Assembly: GCA_022777455.1 (NCBI GenBank)
Contig: JALFGI010000167.1
Span: 1-20,906 of the forward strand
Length of the DNA: 20,906 nucleotides
Direction: 5' to 3'
Origin: Clostridiales bacterium
Lineage (GTDB): Bacteria > Bacillota_A > Clostridia > Oscillospirales > Oscillospiraceae
Shown in pieces: positions 15,501 through 20,906 of the stretch. Below the pieces are notes generated by a model that did no database searches, was not told where the DNA came from, and saw only the letters and a list, made by a program, of their open reading frames with translations. The position numbers were made by a program, and so were the translations under genes. Numbering within the stretch: position 1 is the stretch's first letter; the number at the start of each line of letters is the position of its first letter.

Positions 15501-17036
15501 GAAGAGCTGCTTGAAATAGTTAAAGAGGGGCTGATGCTTTTCCGACAGCACCGCCAGGGGGATGTCCGTACCCATGGAGGTGATTTTTTCGGAGCCGGTG
15601 CGGGCCATGGTCAGAATGGCATCGTTAATGTCCTCGTAGGTGTAGCCGAAGGCCTTGTACAGCTTCTCCCGCTGGGCCTGGGGATAGGTGGGCACCTTTT
15701 TGTTGGGCACCGGCAGCTGTTCCAGGCGCACCAGGTGCTCATCCAGCCATTCGCCGTAGGGCTGCCGGGCAGCAAAGGCGGACTTGCACTCCTCGTCGGA
15801 GATCACCTTTTTCTGCACGGTGTCCACCAGCAGCATCTTGCCGGGCTGGAGGCGGGACTTGCGCAGAATGTTCTCCGGGGGGATATCCAGCACGCCCACC
15901 TCGGAGGAGAGCACCAGCCGGCGATCCTTGGTGATGTAGTAACGGGCGGGACGCAGGCCGTTGCGGTCCAGCACCGCGCCCATCACATCGCCGTCGGAGA
16001 AGAAGATGGCGGCGGGGCCGTCCCAGGGCTCCATCATGGTGGAGTAGTAGTGGTACAGATCCCGCTTCTGCCGGGACATGCTGGCATCGTTGCGCCAGGG
16101 CTCGGGGATGGCGATCATCACTGCCAGGGGCAGGGGGATGCCATTCATCATCATGAATTCCAGGGTGTTGTCCAGCATGGCGGAGTCGGAGCCTGCCCGG
16201 GCGATGACGGGCAGCACCTTGTCCATGTCCTCTTCCATAACGGCGGAGCGCATGGTTTCCTCCCGGGCAAGCATCCGGTCGGCGTTGCCCCGAATGGTAT
16301 TGATTTCGCCGTTGTGGAGGATCAGACGGTTGGGATGGGCACGCTCCCAGCTGGGGGTGGTGTTGGTGGAGAACCGGGAGTGGACCATGGCGATGGCGCT
16401 CTCGTAGTCCTCCTGCTGCAAATCTAAGTAGAATTTCCGCAGCTGGTGTACCAAAAACATGCCCTTATAAACCAGGGTCCGGGAGGAGAAGGAGCACACA
16501 TAGGTCTCGTCGTTGCTCTGCTCGAAGACCCGGCGGATGACATAGAGCTTCCGGTCAAAGTCCAGGCCCCGGGCGATTTCTTCGGGACGCTTGACAAAGC
16601 ACTGCCAGATGGCGGGCATGGTCTCCTTGGCCCGGCGGCCCAGAATTTCTGCGTTCACCGGCACTTCCCGCCAGCCCAGGAAGGGGACGCCCTCCTTGGA
16701 GCAGATGACCTCGCACAGCTTCTGTGCCTGGCGGCGCTTCAGGCCGTCCTGGGGGAAGAAGAACATGCCGATGCCGTAGTCACCGGCGCCGCCCAGAGGG
16801 TAGCCCAGCTTGGAGAAGAACCGATGGGAGATCTGAACCAGCACGCCCACGCCGTCGCCCACCTCGCCGGTGGCGTCCTTTCCGGCCCGGTGCTCCAGCC
16901 GCTCCACGATGGACAAAGCGTCATCCACAATGGCGTGGCTGGCAATACCGTCGATGCTCACCACGGCGCCGATGCCGCAGGCGTCGTGCTCATAGTCGGC
17001 AGAGTACAGGGGGTAATTTCTTTGGTTTGTTTCCAT
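12531..17036 (-). CDS. gltB: Glutamate synthase, large subunit
   Basis: A 1501-residue enzyme that takes the amide nitrogen of glutamine and adds it to 2-oxoglutarate to make two glutamates. The N-terminal glutaminase is class II: Cys20 (DACGIG) would become the first residue after removal of a short propeptide. The synthase part holds the FMN region and the 3Fe-4S cluster cysteines (CVMMRVCNLDTCPVG). The C-terminal repeat-rich beta-helix domain includes GGRVAILGPTGKNFAAGMSGG. Length matches the bacterial large subunit. GGAGG (17043-17047) is 6 bases before the ATG. It is the first gene of a gltB-gltD operon, with a hairpin-rich leader. Confidence 0.95.
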   Translation of the reverse strand: METNQRNYPLYSADYEHDACGIGAVVSIDGIASHAIVDDALSIVERLEHRAGKDATGEVGDGVGVLVQISHRFFSKLGYPLGGAGDYGIGMFFFPQDGLKRRQAQKLCEVICSKEGVPFLGWREVPVNAEILGRRAKETMPAIWQCFVKRPEEIARGLDFDRKLYVIRRVFEQSNDETYVCSFSSRTLVYKGMFLVHQLRKFYLDLQQEDYESAIAMVHSRFSTNTTPSWERAHPNRLILHNGEINTIRGNADRMLAREETMRSAVMEEDMDKVLPVIARAGSDSAMLDNTLEFMMMNGIPLPLAVMIAIPEPWRNDASMSRQKRDLYHYYSTMMEPWDGPAAIFFSDGDVMGAVLDRNGLRPARYYITKDRRLVLSSEVGVLDIPPENILRKSRLQPGKMLLVDTVQKKVISDEECKSAFAARQPYGEWLDEHLVRLEQLPVPNKKVPTYPQAQREKLYKAFGYTYEDINDAILTMARTGSEKITSMGTDIPLAVLSEKHQPLFNYFKQLFAQVTNPPIDALREEIVTDTTVYIGSDGNLLQEKAENCRVLEVHNPIITSVELMQIRTMQRPGFRVETVSLLYYKNSSLKTALDKLFVECDRAYRAGANVIILSDRGVDEYHVAIPSLLAVSAMEQYLVRTKKRTAVSIILESAEPRDVHHFATLLGYGARAINPYLAQECIAELVEKNRLDKDTHQAIADYNSAVLHGIVKIASKMGISTLQSYQSAQIFEAVGICKEVIDEYFTNTVSPVEGIGLKEIGEGVQWRHNHAFDLLDLGVDTTLDSTGAHKLRSGNGAEDHMYNPQTIVALREAVRSGSYERFREYTNMVDDERKPHTLRGLMEFNFPAEGIPLEEVEPASEIVKRFKTGAMSYGSISEEAHTTMAIAMNTLGGKSNSGEGGEDPARFGTNKNSAIKQVASARFGVTSAYLNSAKEIQIKMAQGAKPGEGGHLPGKKVYPWIAKTRCSTPGVSLISPPPHHDIYSIEDLAQLIYDLKNANRDARISVKLVSEAGVGTIAAGVAKAGAGCVLISGYDGGSGAAPKSSIHNAGLPWELGLAEAHQTLIRNGLRSRVRLETDGKLMSGRDVAIACILGAEEFGFATAPLVTMGCVMMRVCNLDTCPVGIATQNPALRCRFSGKPEYVMNFMLFIAEQLREIMAKLGVRTVDELVGRTDLIRPRVQRITHRADTIDLGGILSDLPPVHYDPADQFNFELEKTVDVNTLLPAFENSFKKKKPHSESIRVSSVNRTLGTILGSEITRRFGDSLEEDTYVVNCQGGGGQSFGAFIPKGLTIRLEGDANDYFGKGLSGGKLIVRPEAGSRFVAKENIIIGNVALYGATSGKAFINGIAGERFCVRNSGAIAVAEGCGDHGCEYMTGGRVAILGPTGKNFAAGMSGGIAYVLDEHHDLYLRLNKQMVTMTGITERHDAAELQGLIEAHVAATGSPWGREILEHFEEYLPRFKKIIPSDYKRMITAIGQMEEKGMSHDQATLEAFYAVSRG

Positions 17037-17058
17037 GAGAAACCTCCGTTGAGAGTCA

Positions 17059-17141
17059 TAAATCCGGGGTCACAGGGACCCCGGATTTACAGATGGCGTG
17101 AATGCCATTGCGTGGCCCCGGTAAGGAAGCCACGCAATGGC
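17059..17141 (-). promoter_or_regulatory. Leader of gltB with two perfect 13-bp hairpins
   Basis: GCCATTGCGTGGC (17104-17116) pairs perfectly with 17129-17141 around a 12-base loop. TAAATCCGGGGTC (17059-17071) pairs perfectly with 17077-17089 around a 5-base loop. Both lie between gltB and the upstream repeat; the second ends about 20 bases before the start codon. Neither has a good U-tract, so the nearer one may block translation or pause polymerase. TTGACA occurs on the minus strand at 17151-17146, but no -10 box fits at 16-18 bases, so the promoter is not assigned. Confidence 0.6.
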
Positions 17142-17215
17142 TTTCTGTCAATATCCGGCGCCTCACTGCACCATTTTGTGTGTTCCCCGCCAGGGGGAAA
17201 AATCATCAGTTCGGT

Positions 17216-17436
17216 AAATTGTAATTTGGCGCTCTGGCGCTTACGGCCCCCTTGGCTCTCCCTTTGGGAGAGCTGGCTGCCCCGTAAGGGGCAGACTGAG
17301 AGGGTAACACGGTTTGTATATTTAAGGATGTCGTTGCCTTTTCTGCGGCACCCTCTCAGTCAGCCTGTTCGGCTGACAGCTCCCCCATAGGGGGAGCCAA
17401 GGGGAGAGTTGGTTCCGGTACGCCAAATTACAATTT
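17216..17436. repeat. 12-mer-bounded intergenic element (type A), intact copy
   Basis: It is 221 bp between exact AAATTGTAATTT (17216-17227) and AAATTACAATTT (17425-17436); the inverted match is 16 bp, AAATTGTAATTTGGCG and its reverse complement. Inside are two arms in opposite orientation, each with CCCCTTGGCTC, a tight hairpin (CTCTCCC-ttt-GGGAGAG at 17256-17272; GCTCCCCC-ata-GGGGGAGC near 17379-17397) and CTGAGAGGGT. The whole element is therefore a large imperfect inverted repeat. It lies 32 bases past the glnA stop and upstream of the gltB leader. No reading frame of note. Confidence 0.8.
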
Positions 17437-17467
17437 GTTGGAATGCCGGGCCATGCCGGCGGCGTGG

Positions 17468-19555
17468 TTATCTCACGCCGAAGAGCATCTCGCCGTAGCT
17501 GGGCACGGGCCAGTATTCGGCGGAAGCGGTGGACTCCATGGAGTCAATGCTGATGCGCAGGGCGCACATATCGTCGATGATGGTGGACTTGAAGAAGTCA
17601 GCCAGCTCCACGGAATCGGAGATGGACTTGGCCTCCAGCAGATCCCGCTCCAGCTTGCCGGCGGCACGGTGGGCGGCACCCAGCAGAGCGCTGATGGTCT
17701 TGACGCTGTCGCGCTCGTAGCTGCAGTCGGAATCGGGGATGGCGGTGAGCTTGGCGGTGATGCCGGCGCTCAGGTCGGCGGTGTAGCGGGCCATGGCAGG
17801 CAGGTAATCCTTCCGGGCCATATCCAGCATGGTCTGGGCCTCGATGTTGACGATCTTGCAGTAGTTCTCCAGCTTGACCTCGTGACGGGCCACCAGCTCG
17901 GTTTCACTGTAGACATTGTGGGCGGTGAACAGGTCGATGTTCTTCCGGTCCAGCAGGTGGGCCAGGGCATCAGGGGTGGTTCTCAGGTTCAGCAGACCCC
18001 GCTTCTCGGCTTCCTTCACCCAGGAGGAGTCGTAGCCGTCGCCGTTGAAGATGATCCGCTTGTGCTCGGCAATGGTCTTGCGGATCAGCTCATGCAGGGT
18101 GGCCTCGAAGTCCTCGGCGCCCTCCAGAATGTCGGCGAACTGCTTCAGCTCTTCGGCAACGGAGGTGTTCAGCACGGTGTTGGCGCAGGAGATGGACTCG
18201 GAGGAGCCCAGCATCCGGAACTCAAACTTGTTGCCGGTGAAGGCGAAGGGGCTGGTACGGTTCCGGTCGGTGGTGTCCCGCTGGAACTTGGGCAGGGTGT
18301 GCACGCCGATGCGCATGGTTTCCTTTTCGTGGCCGTCGTAGGGAGAATCCTGCTCGATGGCGTCCAGAATCTCGCTGAGGTCAGAGCCCAGGAACATGGA
18401 CACGATGGCGGGAGGTGCCTCGTTGGCGCCCAGACGGTGGTCGTTTCCGGCGGAGGCAACGGTGATGCGCAGCAGATCCTGGTATTCGTCCACGGCCTTG
18501 ATGACGGCGCACAGGAACAGCAGGAACTGGGCGTTTTCATAAGGCGTGGTGCCGGGATCCAGCAGGTTGAGCCCGGTGTCGGTGGAGATGGACCAGTTGT
18601 TGTGCTTGCCGGAGCCGTTGACGCCGTCGAAGGGCTTCTCGTGGAGCAGGCACACCAGACCGTGGCGCTTGGCAACCTTCTGCATCAGCTCCATGGTCAG
18701 CTGGTTGTGGTCGGCGGCGATGTTGGTGGTGGTGAAGATAGGAGCCAGCTCGTGCTGAGCGGGGGCCACCTCGTTGTGCTCGGTCTTGGCCAGGATGCCC
18801 AGCTTCCACAGCTCGTCGTTCAGCTCCTTCATGAACGCGGCAACCCGGGGCTTGATGGCGCCGAAGTAATGGTCGTCCAGCTCCTGACCCTTGGGGGGCT
18901 TTGCACCGAACAGGGTGCGGCCGGTGTAAATCAGATCCTTGCGCTGATCGTAATGGGCCTTATCCACCAGGAAGTACTCCTGCTCCGGGCCCACGGTGGT
19001 CTTGACGGAGGTGACATCCTCGTTGCCGAATAGCTTCAGCACCCGCAGGGCCTGACGGTTGATGGCCTCCATGGACCGCAGCAGAGCGGTCTTCTGGTCC
19101 AGTGCCTCGCCGCCGTAGGAAAGGAAGACGGTGGGGATGCACAGCACGCCGTCCTTAATGAAAGCGTAGCTCGTTGCGTCCCAGGCGGTGTAGCCTCTGG
19201 CCTCGAAGGTGGCCCGCAGGCCGCCGGAGGGGAAGGAGGAGGCGTCGGGCTCACCCTGGATCAGCTCCTTGCCGGAGAACTCCATGATGACCTTTCCGCC
19301 GGGCTTGGGGGAAATGAAGCTGTCGTGCTTTTCGGCGGTGACGCCGGTCATGGGCTGGAACCAGTGGGTGAAATGGGTGGCTCCCTTCTCAATGGCCCAA
19401 TCCTTCATGGCGTTGGCAACCACTGTGGCCACATTGGGGTCCAGGTGCTTGCCCTGCTTGATGGTGCGCTGCAGTGCCTTGTAGGTCTCCTTGGGGAGGC
19501 GGGCCTCCATTGTGGCATCGTCAAAGACCATGGAAGAAAAAATATCTGTTACCAT
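17468..19555 (-). CDS. glnA: Glutamine synthetase, type III
   Basis: A 695-residue ATP-dependent enzyme making glutamine from glutamate and ammonium. The length and sequence are those of GSIII (glnN-type), much longer than GSI (about 440-470). Visible family segments are [20 protein letters not shown] (93-112), GPEQEYFLV (189-197), NEVAPAQHE (261-269) and [12 protein letters not shown] (311-322); NGDGYDSSW lies further on. The start at 19555 has AGGAG 8 bases upstream. It has its own consensus promoter and a leader terminator, so it is separate from gltBD although adjacent and co-oriented. It supplies the glutamine used by GltBD and consumes ammonium imported by Amt-PII. Confidence 0.95.
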   Translation of the reverse strand: MVTDIFSSMVFDDATMEARLPKETYKALQRTIKQGKHLDPNVATVVANAMKDWAIEKGATHFTHWFQPMTGVTAEKHDSFISPKPGGKVIMEFSGKELIQGEPDASSFPSGGLRATFEARGYTAWDATSYAFIKDGVLCIPTVFLSYGGEALDQKTALLRSMEAINRQALRVLKLFGNEDVTSVKTTVGPEQEYFLVDKAHYDQRKDLIYTGRTLFGAKPPKGQELDDHYFGAIKPRVAAFMKELNDELWKLGILAKTEHNEVAPAQHELAPIFTTTNIAADHNQLTMELMQKVAKRHGLVCLLHEKPFDGVNGSGKHNNWSISTDTGLNLLDPGTTPYENAQFLLFLCAVIKAVDEYQDLLRITVASAGNDHRLGANEAPPAIVSMFLGSDLSEILDAIEQDSPYDGHEKETMRIGVHTLPKFQRDTTDRNRTSPFAFTGNKFEFRMLGSSESISCANTVLNTSVAEELKQFADILEGAEDFEATLHELIRKTIAEHKRIIFNGDGYDSSWVKEAEKRGLLNLRTTPDALAHLLDRKNIDLFTAHNVYSETELVARHEVKLENYCKIVNIEAQTMLDMARKDYLPAMARYTADLSAGITAKLTAIPDSDCSYERDSVKTISALLGAAHRAAGKLERDLLEAKSISDSVELADFFKSTIIDDMCALRISIDSMESTASAEYWPVPSYGEMLFGVR

Positions 19556-19580
19556 ACCGATTTCTCCTTTTCAAAAAATG

Positions 19581-19633
19581 AAAAAAGCGACAAGGCAGCA
19601 TGGTATTTCCACACATGACATCCTTGTCGCTTT
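19581..19633 (-). terminator. Leader terminator (attenuator candidate) before glnA
   Basis: On the minus strand, AAAGCGACAAGG (19633-19622) pairs perfectly with CCTTGTCGCTTT (19595-19584), a 12-bp stem whose 3' arm runs into a T-tract (ending at 19581) and more T bases past a single C. It lies 25 bases before the start codon, between promoter and RBS. A smaller hairpin, GCCCC-tcc-GGGGC, precedes it (19661-19649). The stem core GACAAGG/CCTTGTC is the same as in the amt leader. Confidence 0.78.
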
Positions 19634-19678
19634 CATTTACAATTTACTGCCCCGGAGGGGCTTTCTTTGTTTGTGAGG

Positions 19679-19707
19679 ATTTTACTGCGAATCCGGTCCA
19701 ATGTCAA
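19679..19707 (-). promoter_or_regulatory. Sigma-A-type promoter of glnA
   Basis: On the minus strand, TTGACA (19707-19702) and TAAAAT (19684-19679) are spaced by 17 bases. Start of transcription is expected near 19672, giving a leader of about 115 bases that contains the terminator hairpin. The layout is the same as for amt. Bases 19710-19870 upstream show no gene. Confidence 0.85.
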
Positions 19708-19874
19708 CTCCTTTCCGTCGGCACGAAGGGATTTTGTAAGTTCTCACAGCCCTTCCCCCGGGAAAAAAGCAAAACTTTGTGGCAATCCTCCAACACTTTT
19801 TCCATGTACCGGCAACATTTGTTCTCTGGTGAAAAACGAAATGCCCAAAAATCCCAATTTCCAACCCGCCTGGC

Positions 19875-20093
19875 AAATTGTAATTTGGCGGTGGGTTGAA
19901 TGGAACCATGTTCCGTCCTGACTGTAGGGGAGGCTCTTAGCCTCCCGCTTTTGTTCCGGGCCTGAGTGTTCGCTTGAAAGGTACCACATCCGGCACAGTG
20001 CGAATTCGCCCAAGCTGATTCGTTATTGCAGGTTTGTACCGCGCGGGCGGCTGCGAGCCGCCCCTACAATGGTATTCCTACAAACAACAATTT
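19875..20093. repeat. 12-mer-bounded intergenic element, chimeric type A/B ends
   Basis: It is 219 bp. The left end is an exact AAATTGTAATTT followed by GGCGG, as in type A elements. The right end is AAACAACAATTT (20082-20093, 10 of 12), preceded by CCCCTACAATGGTATTCCTA, as in type B. Interior modules are type B: ACTGTAGGGGAGGCT...AGCCTCCC and, reversed, GGGCGGCTGCGAGCCGCCC, with GTGCGAATTCGCCC between. Around the left 12-mer a longer imperfect palindrome runs from about 19862 to 19898 (CAACCC...GGGTTG). It ends 12 bases past the stop of the pseudouridine synthase gene. Confidence 0.65.
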
Positions 20094-20104
20094 GTGGGAA
20101 TGAT

Positions 20105-20704
20105 TTACCGGGTTTGCTCCTCCACCCAATCCGGCAGTGCCTCGAAATGCAGCTGCTTTCCCAGATGAGGAAAGGTCAGGGAGCAGGAAAAGAGCATGGG
20201 AGCGGTGCCATCATCCCGGGCGCCGTATTTGTGGTCCCCCACCAGGGGGTAGCCCCGGCTGGAAAACTGCACCCGGATCTGGTGGCTTCTGCCGGTATGG
20301 AGAAGGACGCGCACCAGGGCCGGATCGGACCCGGTGAGCCGGGTGAATTCCAGTCGGGCAGGCTTCACCCCTTTGCGCTCCCGCTTCACAACAAATACCT
20401 TGTTCTTCTGGAAATCCTTCCATAGCAGGTCCTGCCAGTCTCCCGTTTCCGGGGGTGTGCCGTGAACCAGGGCCACATATTCCTTCACCATGGTCCCCTC
20501 CTGCACGGCCCTGCTCAGCCGGGCGGCAGCCTCCCTGGTCCGGGCGTAGACCATAACGCCGCCCACGTTTTTGTCCAGCCGGTGGACGGGGAACACCTGG
20601 CCCCCCAGGGCCTGACGGATTTCCTCCGGCACCTGGGCCTCGGAATCCAGCCCCACAGGCTTGATGCACACGGTAATATCCTTGTCCGAATAGAGAAATT
20701 CCAT
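20105..20704 (-). CDS. RluA-family RNA pseudouridine synthase
   Basis: A 199-residue enzyme that would convert a uridine in rRNA or tRNA to pseudouridine. The catalytic motif is visible as VHRLDKNVGG with Asp44. GRSHQIRVQFSSRGYPLVGDHKYG near 138-161 is the second conserved block. It lacks an N-terminal S4 RNA-binding domain and is at the short end for the family, like small RluA/TruC-type members; the target base cannot be assigned. AGGAGGG (about 20711-20717) lies 6 bases before the start at 20704. It is a lone gene with no functional link to its neighbours. Confidence 0.88.
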   Translation of the reverse strand: MEFLYSDKDITVCIKPVGLDSEAQVPEEIRQALGGQVFPVHRLDKNVGGVMVYARTREAAARLSRAVQEGTMVKEYVALVHGTPPETGDWQDLLWKDFQKNKVFVVKRERKGVKPARLEFTRLTGSDPALVRVLLHTGRSHQIRVQFSSRGYPLVGDHKYGARDDGTAPMLFSCSLTFPHLGKQLHFEALPDWVEEQTR

Positions 20705-20765
20705 GAAAAACCCTCCTGCTGCCCCGAAATTTCAAGTCAGAATGTTCCCATCCGTCTCAAATGGT

Positions 20766-20906
20766 AAATTGTAATTTGAAGCGCAGGGCGCTTCACCCCA
20801 ATACGTGCTCGGCTGGTCTGTTGTCGTTACACTCCTGGGTATAAATTGTGGTATGATTGCCACCGGCAATCATCAGGATTCTGATTCGCTGCGCGGAGCA
20901 CCACGC
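20766..20906. repeat. Left part of an intergenic repeat element (type C), starting with AAATTGTAATTT
   Basis: An exact AAATTGTAATTT (20766-20777) is followed by the hairpin GAAGCGC-agg-GCGCTTC. It is an inverted copy of 1-142 at the other end of the window (about 70 of the first 76 bases agree). Further in is another hairpin, ATGATTGCC-acc-GGCAATCAT. It begins 62 bases upstream of the pseudouridine synthase start and runs off the window. No gene is seen. Confidence 0.7.

Noticed and set aside
17117..17151. Promoter for gltB at the TTGACA on the minus strand (17151-17146)
   Set aside because: The hexamer is perfect but the -10 position reads TTCCTT and falls in the hairpin loop; without a -10 box it is not called.
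19556..19672. T-box or glutamine riboswitch before glnA
   Set aside because: No T-box consensus (TGGNACCGCG-like) and no known glutamine aptamer pattern; the leader is too short and simple.

Overview
The window looks like a stretch of chromosome from a GC-rich Gram-positive gut-type bacterium, most likely a Clostridia member (Oscillospirales-like). This is inferred from strong AGGAGG-type ribosome binding sites, textbook TTGACA-17-TAtAAT promoters, a type III glutamine synthetase, an ammonium transporter fused to a PII domain, and a Firmicutes-style maltodextrin ABC operon. No 16S rRNA gene or other marker is present, so the lineage is a guess.

Layout. Bases 1-142 hold the end of an intergenic repeat. 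Bases 143-460 hold a palindrome-rich promoter region for a plus-strand operon: a maltose/maltodextrin-type solute-binding protein (461-1690), two MalF/MalG-like permeases (1787-4065) and an exported GH13 alpha-amylase-type glycosidase (4071-5678). A TraX-like membrane protein follows (5791-6567). An IS3-family insertion sequence (about 6619-8339), with a clear -1 frameshift site, lies inside another intergenic repeat (6590-8541). The rest is on the minus strand. It is a nitrogen-assimilation block of three separate transcription units: amt fused to PII (8622-10397), gltB-gltD glutamate synthase (11048-17036) and type III glnA (17468-19555). An RluA-type pseudouridine synthase follows (20105-20704), and the window ends in another repeat (20766-20906).

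How the genes work together. The amylase would cut alpha-glucans outside the membrane and the binding protein plus MalFG would import the products. No ATPase gene is present, so a shared MsmK/MalK-type ATPase elsewhere is expected. On the nitrogen side, Amt-PII brings in ammonium, GlnA makes glutamine and GltBD turns glutamine plus 2-oxoglutarate into glutamate. amt and glnA each have a consensus promoter followed by a leader with an intrinsic-terminator hairpin just before the RBS. The two terminator stems share the same 7-bp core (GACAAGG/CCTTGTC). gltB also has two perfect 13-bp hairpins in its leader. This suggests common control by transcription attenuation.

The most striking unexplained structure is a set of intergenic elements bounded by a 12-mer, AAATTGTAATTT at the left end and its reverse complement AAATTACAATTT at the right. 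There are eight exact and three degenerate copies in 21 kb, all outside coding sequence. They form four bounded elements (about 220 bp each in three cases once the IS is subtracted, and 361 bp in the fourth) plus two half-elements at the window ends. At least three unrelated hairpin-rich interiors use the same end sequence.
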